Below, in pieces: positions 37,585 through 49,842 of a DNA stretch of 64,000 nt; the stretch's first letter is position 1; each line of letters starts with the position of its first letter. The DNA is from Schoenoplectus triqueter (Eukaryota; Streptophyta; Magnoliopsida; Poales; Cyperaceae). Below the pieces are notes generated by a model that worked only from the letters and a program-made list of their open reading frames with translations, made no database searches and was not told the DNA's origin. Made by a program: the position numbers and the translations under genes. The DNA is taken from assembly GCA_964058805.1 (NCBI GenBank), contig CAXKVV010001108.1:1-64000 (forward strand). The letters are read 5' to 3'.

Positions 37585-37830
37585 TTGTTTCCAGTTTCGG
37601 TTGAGTCATGTTAGAGTTCAGAGGATGAGTTGGGGGTTCATCATCGATCAGCTTGAGATAGATTTTGTCATAATAGATTGAGATGATAATTGACAGATCG
37701 GTTTTAGTTAATTTGAATATAAAAGGTATTAGAGCGAATTGAGTTGGATCAAATCGAGTTTGGGGTCTATTTGAAATAGATTGGGTTGAGTTTAACTCTC
37801 CTAAAAAATTGAATCAGATCGAGAGTAAAT
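37451..37830 (+). mobile_element. TAGAGGTG-family repeat, copy 2, with (TA)n inside
   Basis: Begins TAGAGGTGATAATTGG and continues with GGTTAGG/GAGTTGGATCAAATCGAG words like the other copies. It is interrupted by a (TA)n tract at 37532-37581. The right end is not clear. Confidence 0.45.
37532..37581. repeat. (TA)n microsatellite
   Basis: About 25 pure TA units. Confidence 0.95.
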
Positions 37831-38846
37831 AAATTTATAGATATAAAGATGGTATATATAGTGGCATATATACGTGAGGAGGACAACGGAATCTTAGTCG
37901 GTGCATTCAACCACAAAAGTAAACAATTTCCATTTTGGAGAAAGATGCGTGGTATGATATTGACGAGTAATTACGACATAATTATTATGTTATAACAAGC
38001 ATGTACATCCTGAATTATGTATATATGATTTTGACCGCCATAGTGTGTGGCCTACGTTCATTCCACGATGCATGTTCTTAGGTGTTGGGATATATAAAAA
38101 AGAGTAAAATATACCAAAGGTGTTGGGGATCATTCAAAAATATATATATATATAAAAAGTAGAAGATACTAATGATATTTACTCTCCAGTTCATGGATAA
38201 ATGGATGGTATAATAGTTGATTTCAATTTTTATTTTTTATTTTGTTAGTATGTATAATTGGATGAGAATAGAATTAGTCTTTCATCTTCCTTTTTTGTTT
38301 TATTTTTCAGAAATAGTAATTAAATATGAAGAGGATTCAAATATCTCAATTTTTTGTGCCTCAATTTTTTAAAATTTTAAAAACTCAAAATTTAAAACTC
38401 AAATATATCAAAAATCATTAAATTTAATCTAAGTCATTTTATTTATGTATAGATTAAAAATTATGATGTTTAAATATTATTTTATATAACATCAAGAGCT
38501 TATAAAAAATATACTACTATGATTAATGTCTGGACATTGGTTTTATTATTTGTTGATTTATATAAAATAAAAGTGAAAAATGAATAATTTTTTATATGTA
38601 AGAAGAAAATATAATATAAATCAAATCTAATAGTTTTATTTTAATATTTCAGCTTTACATTTTGAACTATTAGAAATTTAAAAAGTTAGAGTACGATTGA
38701 GACATAAAAATTGAAATATTTGAACTCTCTTCACTAAATATACACCTAAGTATTTATATATGCACTGTTTTACCCATAAATATTTGGAGCCATCGGGTGT
38801 AAGTATATGCAAGACTTGGGATGCATACAACTGATATCATGAGAAT

Positions 38847-39130
38847 TAGAGGTGGAAATCGGTCGGTCGGGTTTGGATTCAGATCGGATGGGTTGGGTTA
38901 GTTTAACTTTTTGAAAGAAATCGGATCGGGTCGGATCAATTTACATATTGTGTGTTTTCAGATTTTTGATAGATTTTGATTAGATTGTAAGTCATTTGAT
39001 CTCGGATTGGGTTGGATCAAGTTCGGATCGGATCATATCAGTTTGATTTTTTTAAAAAATTAAATCGGATCGGATTCAAATCTGGGCAGAATTTCATAAA
39101 TTTCTCACATTGGGCCGGATCCGAAAATGA
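38847..39130 (+). mobile_element. TAGAGGTG-family repeat, copy 3
   Basis: Starts TAGAGGTGGAAATCGGTCGG and aligns along most of its length with 6034-6276, including ATCAATTTACAT, TTTTTGATAGATTTTGATT and CAGTTTGATTTTT. Confidence 0.6.
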
Positions 39131-39249
39131 TATGCATTGATTATTTTTTTCATACATCTATAATGCATGGTTCTCATATATAATAAATTTTGAGAACAAA
39201 AAACAATTTTACATGGGTTATGTGGTACACAAAACCAACAAGGATTTTA

Positions 39250-39457
39250 TGATCAAGTTCCCATATAAGCAGTAGTTCATTATTCTAAAAACACCTTATC
39301 TTCTCAACAAAAAAAATATGATTATTGTAAATAGTAATATGGCAGAAACAACTTGATCAAGTTCCCATATAAACAGTAGTTCATTATTCTAAAAAAAATC
39401 TTATCTTCTCAACAAAAAAATATATGATTATTATAAATAGTAATATGGAAGAAACAA
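39250..39457. repeat. Tandem duplication, two copies of about 104 bp
   Basis: TGATCAAGTTCCCATATAA begins at 39250 and again at 39354. Both copies contain CAGTAGTTCATTATTCTAAA and end with AATAGTAATATGG(C/A)AGAA. A weaker third copy may lie at about 39505-39595. Confidence 0.85.
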
Positions 39458-40426
39458 CTTTGCCTGGGTTGCTGATTACACCAAACCAACAAGAATTATA
39501 GGGCTAAATCTCCACACAAACAATACATTATTTCAAAACCTTATCAACAAAAGATTATCAATTTATCATCATTCAATAGTAATATCAACTAATTATTTTC
39601 TGCTATGTTTGGATTGTAGGTTGTTCAAACTTCAATTCGGCTGCCGAGTCTGCCCAACATACATGAATTTGTAGGACTAGGTTAGATACACACACAAACT
39701 TCAATCAACAATCGCATAATAAGATGCTCCTTATTGGTACTAAGTAAATGACTACTTTACTGGTATGCTTTCAAATCAGTAAGATGTGGTTCTATATTTG
39801 TTGTATGCCCTGATATGAAATGTGAAAAATAAAATTGTGTGTTTTTTTTTTGTATATTTTTGGTACTTTATTGTTTCTCAAATGTTGAAAGTATATTTTA
39901 GAGGGGTAATATATATATATATATTGGTATGTTAGGGTTATTAGATATTTTAGTATAGGAGTTGGAGGATACTTTGATCAATTGTAATTTGTGATATATT
40001 CTAACATATGTAAGCTGTTATGCACTTGGATTGAGCGCATGTTATATTGCTCTAACTAGTTTAATGATGTTATTTTTTATATTTGTATTTAATGATGTTG
40101 AAAACTAGTATGTTCATTTCGGACACATGATCATCCATGATATTGGAGAACTAAATATTTAATTTTAAAATTGATGTGGGCCATGTGGCATTATACTCAC
40201 ATCGAATTACCAATGTAACTATATTCTGCACCACTAACATAAATTATTATAGTTAAATTGAACACGGAACATATGCATGCCACTTTCTAGGATATAGACG
40301 CGTATGATCACTACAACTATGCACGCAACTAATTCAAAAAACCCATGACCAAATTATTTAAGGAGCAGGGGAGTTCCCAAACCTTTGGGATCAAAAAAAT
40401 ATATATGACTCTATCTAAAAAAATAT

Positions 40427-40570
40427 TAGAGGTGACAATCGGATGAGATGTTTACTTTTTTAAATCTCTAATAATTTTTTTGTTGAATTGCAGGTTGAAT
40501 CAAGTCAATTCTGCTTTCTAAAAAAATCTAATAGAATTTGATCGAGTCGACTTTCAAAGACCATATATAA
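40427..40570 (+). mobile_element. TAGAGGTG-family repeat, copy 4 (fragment)
   Basis: Begins TAGAGGTGACAATCGGATGA, the same left end as copies 2 and 3, followed by ATCGAGTCGA-type words. Confidence 0.4.
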
Positions 40571-40955
40571 GTAAAAGCCTTATTTTGTTGAAGAATTTTG
40601 AGGACAAACTTAATATTATTTAATAAATTTTTTTATATAAACTTTGGAACTAAATTGACTTTTTAAAATTCAGTAACTAAATACGATCAGATTGATCAAG
40701 GGGAATTATATCTGCTGTTATATTTTTTATGCAGAATTATGTGATAGATTTTTATGTTGTATGATATTCACAATTAAGAATATTTTTTATTACTAAAATA
40801 CGTATCATTTAAATAAATGGATTTTCTTGTCAATCCATTCATTAAGAAAATCCACCGGCTTTTGATTTCCATCTCGCGCTCCACGTCGGACTACCCCACC
40901 CCACTGGGTCCGCCTGGATTCGTGCCACGTCACCCCAAGCTCTCTGGAACCATGT

Positions 40956-40986
40956 CACCTGCGGAGCTGAAAAAGCTTCGCAGGTG
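40956..40986. promoter_or_regulatory. Hairpin in the upstream region of the PRR gene
   Basis: CACCTGCG and CGCAGGTG pair perfectly around an inner AGCT-GAAAA-AGCT, giving a 13-bp stem with one G-T pair. It lies in a local GC-rich patch (40860-41000) that also has ACGT cores (CCACGTCGG, GCCACGTCA), about 580 bp before the ATG at 41564. Confidence 0.35.
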
Positions 40987-41300
40987 CGGTTCTTTTGATT
41001 TGAGCGGTCCGATTATTTATCAACAGTTATGATTTAATAGTAATAAACAGTTTCGTGCATCAAAATTTTTATTTAGACTTCTCCACAGCCGTTATAATTT
41101 ACTTAAGTCATTGTAATTTCCCTACGATCATCTCCACACGAAGAAAATATCCAGAGACTCCCAGAGACTGTTTGCCCAAGGCTCTCTAGTGAGTAGTGAC
41201 CCCCGCCTTTTCGCTTCGTTCGACTTCGACATATATACAAATACAACGCTGTTCCCACTCTTTCTAATATGATTCTATGAACATCACGATTCGTGGTCTC

Positions 41301-41340
41301 CTCCTCTCCTCTCCTCTCCTCTCCTCCCCTCCCCTCCCCG
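41301..41340 (+). repeat. (TCCTC)n pyrimidine tract before the PRR gene
   Basis: CTCCT/CCCCT pentamers repeat about eight times, 220 bp before the ATG; probably promoter or leader. Confidence 0.8.
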
Positions 41341-41563
41341 CTACATCCTTCACAGAATACATCAAAACGCACTACAATGAGTAAAATCCATCTCTCTCCT
41401 CCACTAGTTTATACAGATCGATCGCTATTCTATTTACTATACATTGAATTCTCAACTTCATAATTTTCGTATCTTAAAAATCGCCGGAATCTATATATAC
41501 ATGTACCAGCAGTACTCTTACATAACAGCATCTGACAACAATTAGTAATTCAGAATCTGGGTG

Positions 41564-44500
41564 ATGGAAGGTGTTAGTCAAGTCTCCGGCGAAGGCACTT
41601 CTCAGAGGGCTCTGGCTGAGATGCACTCCACGGACCATGAGCACCATGCTGGCCCAGGTGATGTGCCTCAGCTTCCGGTACACCAGTGTGGGTCTCTGAA
41701 GCAGGAGCAACAGAAGAAGCTGCTTGGGCCCATTAACTGGGACAGGTATCTTCCTGTCAAAACACTGAAGGTGCTGCTGGTGGAGAATTGTGCTACCCGC
41801 CAAATTGTCACTGCATTGCTTCGCAACTGTGGCTACGAAGGTATGTTTCCTTGGAGCAATTAATCATGTATTTAATTACTTATATTGTGTTTTAATTTGC
41901 ATTCTAAAACTTCGCTGTGTTCAGTTTTCTTTTCTTTTCTTTTCTTTTTTTCTTGTTTTGGAGAATGTTCTGAGGTAAAAGTGTAAAACCATATCAGGCC
42001 GTCCCTCTTTCTTCTGTAGTTAAGTAGTTTCCATAGTCTTTTGCCCCCCCTTCTCCCGCCGATGATCTCTTCTCCAGTCCGACAGCTTCTTGGTACTACA
42101 ATTGATTGATTGATTGAGAGCATGATGTGTGATGTGCATCTCTATCGATATCCATCTCCCTCTCATCTTGTCAGAAAACACTGTTCTGTCTGTAAAAGCT
42201 AAATATTTAAGTGCAGATTGCGGAACACTATTTCGATTGAACAGCATTTGACATAAAAGCTAATTATTTAAGTGCTGTTTCTTATTACTCATTTTAGGTT
42301 TTACTGATATTCTGCTCTATATATAGCTCAATGTTCGTGTTGCATTAAATCTGACTTTTTGATCTGGATCACTTTCAGTCATAACCGCTTCAAACGGCCT
42401 ACAGGCATGGAGGATTGTACAAGATCAGACAAATCATATTGACCTCGTGCTGACCGAAGTCATCACGCCGGGCCTCTCTGGAATTGGTCTACTAAGCAAG
42501 ATAATGAACCATAGAGCATGCAAAACTGTTCCTGTTATCAGTAAGCACCTTTCTCAAGCATGTATATTTACAGAAAATATGTTTTTTTTTTATATTTTTT
42601 CAAGTAATTTTCGGGATTATATGCATATTTTAGATACTATGCCTAATGAGTTTTCATGCAGTGATGTCATCAAATGATTCTACGGGCATTGTCTTGGAGT
42701 GTTTGTCGAAAGGTGCCGTTGACTTTTTGGTCAAACCTATCCGCAAGAATGAGCTAAAGATCCTTTGGCAACATGTCTGGAGAAGGTGTCGTGCAGTAAG
42801 TCAAACATCTACTACTATATATCCTCTCATTCTTTTTTGTACAAATAGCTATATTAAGTTTTTTTTTAAATACAGTTCTTGGTCATGGAAAAAGAGTCAA
42901 TTAACATATATGATATTTTTGGAATTAGTTCCATTGTCCAAACTCCTAAAATTTACCCATATTTTCCAAGTGGTTGCTTATAGTTGAAGCCTTAATTCAT
43001 AGTATTTGATTTCTTGGGTCCGTACTCTCTAGACATGCTCTGAAGAGAAATTAGTGGTCTTCCTGCAGACTTACAATTGGAATCGTGAGATCTTACAGCT
43101 TCTGAGATTGACTTGCATCAAATAATAATCTACCAGGACTGGCTGTTCGTGTGGGTGCCATCCTTTGGTACAAGCTGATAAAGTTTAAAGCTAACTTAAT
43201 AGCAGGACACCAACAGATGCAGGGCATTATCATTCCCAAATACCAATTATACCCAATGTTTGCAATGTAGATATCCAACATATAAAGTAGTACAAATAGA
43301 GAAAATGCCTACAACTGTACCTGCTGAGTGTGCTTGTGCAGCATCTTCAAATGTTATAACAATTTCCCTTTGTGCAAGTAGGGCCATGGTCAGTTTCCCA
43401 ACTGTGGTTCTCCAATCTCCATCCCCAGTAAAATACTCCCTAGCCCCGTTCCTTTTAACTGGCACCATGCTGGACACAGTCTAATTGTTATAATTTTGCA
43501 CCTACCAACTTACCATATTCATTAATTTGCAAAATTCTTGCCAAAGCTGAAATTATGGATGAATGTTTTATCTGTTCTAATTTCTATTCACATTCATACT
43601 GAACGAAAATGGCACTAGTACCTACCTATACTGAAAAACAAAAACAAAACAAAAGTGGTTGAAGATCTAAATTGGAAATTTGATGCTATATATAGGACCT
43701 ATCTATGCAATCATGTTATACTTCGTAGGGTCACTATATATGCAGTTTCCTCCTTTTCTGAGATATGAAACATCCCTATTTAGCTTTCTTCTACTTCATC
43801 ATTGGAAAAGTATTATGTTATACAATCTGTTAGTCATTTCACATTCACGATGCAACCACCTGCTTTTTTATAGTAGAAAATGAACCAGGCACCGTGTGTT
43901 AATATGCAGGGCTTGTGGACCAAATGTGCTGTGGGAACAGACACCCCACAACTAATGTCTATGTCAGATCAGCTAGTAGATACACCTCAAAGCACTTGCG
44001 CCCAGGTCATCCACCTGAAAACTGAAAACTATTGTGATGGTTGGCTACCTATTGCTACCCAAGAGCAATGCAACGGTAAAATATAAATTTCAAATGTTTT
44101 CACTTTCGGTACCATTACCAGGATACTAGCAATTAGGTGCTGCTGCAGAAATAAGGAGGGGAGGGGAGGGCATAGAACATAAGGTAATTGTGTTTTCCCA
44201 ATCTTTTGTTGGTCAGGACCGGTCACACCTCGCCCTTCTCCCTTCCTTTTTCTACCTTTTTCTGGAGCAAGCCCTTCTATATGAATTGATGCACTGGAAT
44301 TCACTGAGCTTCCATAATATGTTTCTGGATTGTGATTCTTAATTTCTTGCATGCATTCATGTTTAATGTGACCTAATAGTTTTTAAATGGCCACAGTATT
44401 TTCTGTTGAATGTTCCTCTCAGTTTGCACAAGTAAAATAATATAAAAGGACGACAAGAAAAACTTAAAGCTCTTGCCCTTCACATTTTTGATATCTCAAT

Positions 44501-46259
44501 AGATGAATTCATGGGAAAGGACTTGGAAATTGGTGTACCTGACAACCTGAATTCAGAGTACGTGAATGAAATGGTGGCTGCCAATTCTGCTGACAAGAGC
44601 ACAGAGAAGACACTTGACAGTAGTCCGAATATCATGGGTGTGACAGACAGCAGCAACGCATCTAATGAGCCAACCAGTGAAGCAGCTAACCTGATTGGCT
44701 CAATTACCAACTCAATTTGCACACAAAAAGCTTCCACAAGGGTCACAGATTTCCCTAATGGATTCATCAGGATATCTGATGTCAGTAAAGACAAGGGCTG
44801 GGATGAATTTGCTGAACTACCCTCACTGGAGCTGAGCTTGAAGTGGCTAAAAACAGCTGAAGACAATGTAAATCTACCTGTTGATGACCGAAATGTGTTG
44901 AGACGATCAGACTCATTTGCTGTTACCAGGTGCAAAAAATAAAATCAGTGTGTCCTCAGGTGTTGAATTACCAAATATAAAGATGCATTCTAACCGTTTG
45001 TACATCTTTGCAAGGTATCATACATTGGCTGCAGCATCGAACCAGGTAACAACTGGAGGCTTGGAATTAGGTAACAACTCGGAGGCTGTAAAGACAGCCA
45101 TGACCCACGACATGAGATCAGACTCAAACAAAGCAACTGTGAACAAGCAGGATACCAATGAAGGCAGCAATAATGACAATATTGGCTCGGCCACTATGAA
45201 TGTCTTCACCAACCACCTGGCACCAGAAATAGAAAAGGTACACTATTATGTCAACTAGTTTCATTGCATTTGATAGAAGCCAACCAATCAGCCTCTGTTG
45301 AATGGTGCTGAAGGAAGGAAAATTACAGAAACAGGTTATGTCATCAGCTGTTACAAATAATCAAGACACCTCATTCAACCCAGTACAACTTCGAAAAGCT
45401 GCAGCAGCTCCAGGCCCAGCTGCAAGCCCACAAACCATGCAAGCCATTTCTAAAGAAGTTGCTCCGGCCACTACAACGACAACTGTTGTATCAGGGCAAG
45501 GTAAGACAAAGGAGATCTACTTGGAACATCACCACCACCATCATTATCACCACATCCATCACCACCGTGATCTTCATGGATTGCAACAACACCAACCATC
45601 ACAACCGTCTATGGACAGTGGAATGAACATGGGGTGCTCGGCAATGGCCAGACCAACACCTCAAACTAGGATCTCAGTGCCTGTAGATGGTCACTCCGCC
45701 AATTACAGTATGAATGCGAGCAATGCAGTGAGCAATTTTGGGAGCATTGGACAGAATGAAGGTAGCATTAACCCACATGTTGGTGGGGTCGATGTGGAGA
45801 CTGCTAACATTGTGGCTGAGAAGAATGAGGCATTGAACGGTAATGGAACTGGTAGCGGTAGTGGGAGTCACAATGGTGCTTATCAGGACAGCCTCGCACA
45901 GAGGAAGGCTGCACTGAACAAGTTCAGGCAGAAAAGAGAGAAGAGGAACTTCAATAAAAAGGTTAATCTCTTTTTAGTCGCAGTAGTTTCTTATGAAATT
46001 CACAATGTAGATGGCCTAATTTATAAAATTGTGCAGTTTAGTACTACAATCATCTTGGTAAAACATTTATCAGTTTCTTTTTGATGATATGTTTTCTGAG
46101 TTTTAGGTGTGTTATCAGAACAGACAGAGGCTCGCAGAGCAACGGCCACGTATACGCGGGCAGTTTGTACGTCAATCGGTAAACCATAACCATCCAGGAC
46201 AGGATGCGAGAGAGAATCCTGATCTCAATTGGCTTACTTGCCAACCCCCAACCGAGTAG
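41564..46259 (+). CDS. PRR37: Pseudo-response regulator, PRR7/PRR37 type (circadian clock)
   Basis: Eight exons: 41564-41840, 42379-42540, 42662-42795, 43910-44075, 44503-44929, 45015-45237, 45329-45961, 46107-46259. They join in frame to 724 residues, near the 740 or so of rice PRR37. A receiver-like domain spans about 67-185; the phospho-acceptor Asp is replaced by Glu119 (DLVLTEV), the mark of pseudo-receivers, while Lys171 (VKPIRK) is kept. A CCT domain spans about 654-697 ([18 protein letters not shown] then [16 protein letters not shown]), for nuclear entry and DNA contact. A His-rich run lies at 530-542. In plants these proteins repress CCA1/LHY-class genes and affect flowering time. 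PRR73 or PRR7 are alternative names. The upstream ATG-like codon at 41561 is GTG, so ATG 41564 is the start. Introns 5 (85 nt, donor GTGCAA) and 6 (91 nt) are very short. Confidence 0.92.
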
Positions 46260-47242
46260 GCGGTTGAGCGCTAATGAAAACTATCAAGTCCTTTGCTAAG
46301 ACCAGCTCATTTAATGATGATCCTGATCTTGGTTTTTAGGCAAGATTTCTTAGAGTAAATTTGAATAAAATAGTAAAGGTTGTGTGTTTGATCCATGTGT
46401 GTATCTCTGTCTGTCTATCATGTGTTATCATGACAGACTTAAATAACACTTATCAGATTACCCAATTAATACTGGTGCTGTTTTATTGCGTACTTCAGAT
46501 TAACTCTTATATAGCTGTACTTCAATGTGGTAATATGTGGAAGTTCATTTTTCAATCTGTTATTATTTTTTTCAAGTTTATTTTTCATAGGAAATCGAGG
46601 TTTGGCTATCACCTGTACTATTGCACTATTCCAGTTGGAATGAATGTTGCCAAACACACACCTTATCTTTTTGTATTGACTTGCTAAAGATTTCTATAGC
46701 TCTTTCTTACTCTCTGTACATAGCTTGAGAGCTCAGAACTTCCAAGCCATGCGACTTCACTGGTATCTCCGAAGCAAGAGAATTAGTGGGGACAAGGATA
46801 TTCTATTCTTTATTGTTTTATGTAAGCCTTTTCATTCGTATTGAAGCAATTGGTTAGTTTTGTTGACGAAGACTTCATAAAAAGTCACAGATTTAAGCAT
46901 TAAATGTTTACATGGCGAAATCTCGAAGACAATTGGATATGACAAATTAATTTTAAAGTCCACGCTTCCTGCACTACTGATGTTTATCAAGCCATTTTGA
47001 TAAATAGGAAACACAGTGGACTTGACATTATTTAAATGTTGCAAATTATAAGTAGGATAAATAAGAAACATAGTGGGTTTTGACATTGAGAACCACATGA
47101 CAATTATGCGTTCATTAGATGGCCCCTACTGTATGCTTAATGCTCTTAACCAGTTATCTTGAAACCAGGATATGATTAAAAGTTTGTACACTTTTTTTAA
47201 TGAACGGAAAGCTCTTTTATATGATATTTCATGTGGTTGTAC

Positions 47243-47767
47243 CATGCATTTTTAAAAATGTTTAATGATTCTTAATGGTGAGGTGATCAATTACTGATTT
47301 TAACGATTTTACATGTCCGTTAAATTAAAAAACGGTCAATCATTTTTACCTATTAATTGATATTTAAAAAGTCTAAGAAATACATTCTCATATCATTAGC
47401 ATTTAATAATTAACAAAATTAAGTAAAAATAATAATTATAATATTAATTAAGTACTTAAAAGTTAAAAATTTTAAATTATATTAAACTATTACATGATTA
47501 TTTGCTTTTTGTTTTTATTAGTGCTTTAATTTACATTTAAAAAATAAAAAGGAAATAAAATTTTAGAGTCACAAACTATTAATATTTAAAATAAAAAATT
47601 CAGTCGTTAAATACGTTAATTAATTTAACAGTTTTAACAGGTTTAACGTGAGATAAAATGGTTAAATTACGGAAAATCCGTTAAATTCATTTTTTTCTCA
47701 AAAATTTAACGTCAGAGTCTGTCAAAACCGTTAAAACGGTTAAAATTTTTCATTTTTTAAAAGCTTG
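47243..47767. mobile_element. 525-bp hAT-like MITE, copy 1
   Basis: Ends CATGCATTTTTAAAAATG and CAAGCTTTTAAAAAATG (complement of the right end) lie inside an exact 8-bp duplication GGTTGTAC (47235-47242, 47768-47775). The interior aligns over its whole length with 55858-56385. Many GTTAAA/TTTAAC words and GTTTAACGTGAGATAAAA occur near the right end. No coding sequence. Confidence 0.75.
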
Positions 47768-47775
47768 GGTTGTAC

Positions 47776-49842
47776 ATATTTTTGAATAAGGAGATGAACG
47801 ATGCTAAAGAGTTCATATTCGGAACACAATACACAAATATATCACGTAGATTTTATTTTATTTTGGGATATAACGTCCTTTTTCAGAAAAAAAAATCAAA
47901 CAGTCTTACAATTGTAAATAGAAGCGACGGAGTGCAAATATAATTAGACGCGATGGAGTGCGTGTTATTGTTACTGTCATAAATAGATAAACATAACTAC
48001 CCCAACTGATTAAAATACTGATATATACATTTACAATATCGCTTTCTCTCTCTTTCTAAACTCCCGTTGCGTTGATCTCTTCTCATAAACCGAGAGGAAA
48101 ATTTATATAATATATATCCTTACTCTTTATAAGAAACTCGAAAAAACCGTTCCAAAAGTCTATCTGTCAAAAAATATTTCAAGCGTCTTTGAAAATGAAC
48201 ACCAGCCGTTTGATAAAATTTTAATTACATCACAACCGTTTGTTAAAATAATGTATAAGCAGCCCAATTTAACCCAATGCGATCTCCCAGTGTATCTCTC
48301 GATCACGATATCCCAGACGCTCTTTTGTCGCTTCCCGATATGGTCTCCTCTCCCTTGACTCTCACGTGCCGCTTCCCTATAGCACTCCTTTCACGACGAG
48401 AGAGTCTCCTCTACAGTCTACACCCTCCCTCTCTACTCCTCACTACCCCCTCTTCGATCGCTCCTCTCTACTCCAATTAATCCTCTCCTATCCAGGTACC
48501 CTTATCACCCAGTGTATCTCTCAATCTTGATCGCTTATATCACCACTCACCTTTTCCGCTCCCCGATATTGACGGTGACTTCTTCTGCCAGTTAGTCGGT
48601 CTCCATCATGCTTCCACATGTGTGCTCTTCTCATGTCTGCTTTGGAAGATGGATCGATACTGATACAATTGATTTCAAATATCTTTGTTGCCACCCCAAT
48701 AAGATTATAAATCATCTATAAATACTACTTCACCACAAATCTGGATCCTTCTTTCTTGGCCTCCATTCTCCATAAATCTGCCTCCCTCTTTCTTCTTGAT
48801 AGATTCACCTCTGCCTCTCTCCCTATCGACTGGTGAGTCACTGAATACACCATACCTTGTCCAGTCATGCTGCTCCCATTTGTTGCCAGTCATTTTTTTC
48901 TTGTTAAATTTGCTGATATTTGGATGTATGTATTTGTTTTTTATACTCTTCACTAAGTTCATTTCTTAAATTTTAGATTTGAGGAAATTTTCAGCACCTT
49001 ACAGAATCTTATATGTTGATTTTTAAACCAGACATGTTAGGAGCAATTGGAAAGATTAACGATATAGTAAATTTGCTCACGTCAACGAAAGTTAATACTT
49101 TCATCAGGCAGCAGAAAAATATGAGAGGTATTTTTTATATTTTGAAGTTTACTTTTTGTTGTTTTATCTTTATATAGAGTTTGGACAGTTCTCTGACTTC
49201 TATAAGAAAAAAACTAAAACAATTATTTTGGTCATTCTAGAAAGTATACTGGTGCTAATGTCGATACTAAGGTTTACCAATTTGTGCTGGCATATTCTTT
49301 CAAACTCTTCAAAAGATTCTCATCTATCTAAGAGAATTTTTTTTCTTCCTGAATTAAATTTCAGTTTATTATCTACTGTCTCATTTTAGCTCTGGTAAAT
49401 GAAACCTCAGATTAGCCCAGAGGACAATTAATCCAGAGAAAAACCTTAAAAATAATGTCAAATATACATTTAATTAGTCATAATTTCATAATTTTTCATA
49501 ACTTCTCAGATTTTTGTCAAAAAGTAAATCTATATTTAATTGACCATATTTTTGTAAATTTTTGCTAACTCACTAATTGGGGTTTTAAAAAATTCTCAGT
49601 TTGCAAAGTATAGGCTAAACTTTCACACACTTGACTGGATGGAATTGAATTGTTATGGTACAAGAGTATATAGTTTGATGTTTCTGCTTCATAATTTGTA
49701 GTTGCTCTTTCCATGTAGAAGAAGTGTCAGAGCTATAATTGGTACCTGGATCCAAAATAACAAGCGGACGAAGTAATTCAATTAGAGTGTTATTAAAAAA
49801 GCGGGCGAAGTAATTCAATATTGAGTTTTGTTAAGTCTTCAT
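47776..49842. other. Gene-poor stretch with a possible degraded transcript
   Basis: A C/T-rich segment at 48250-48840 resembles a plant leader, with CCCAGTGTATCTCTC repeated at 48287 and 48510, and ends at a canonical donor-like CTG|GTGAGT (48832). A short open stretch after CCAG at 49031 (ATGTTAGGAGCAATTGG) ends at GAG|GTATTT. I recognise no protein family, so no gene is called. Confidence 0.35.

Noticed and set aside
41144..41152. Evening element-like AAAATATCC upstream of the PRR gene
   Set aside because: The consensus is AAAATATCT; the last base differs, so I do not claim clock control from it.
40817..41372. Open frames upstream of the PRR gene on both strands
   Set aside because: Sequence is promoter-like (GC patch, TCCTC tract); no conserved residues.
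43247..43477. Antisense open frame in intron 3 of the PRR gene
   Set aside because: The residues look somewhat protein-like ([11 protein letters not shown]) but I recognise no family; it may be an old transposon or gene relic, so not called.
44480..44935. 151-codon minus-strand open frame
   Set aside because: It is the shadow of PRR exon 5.
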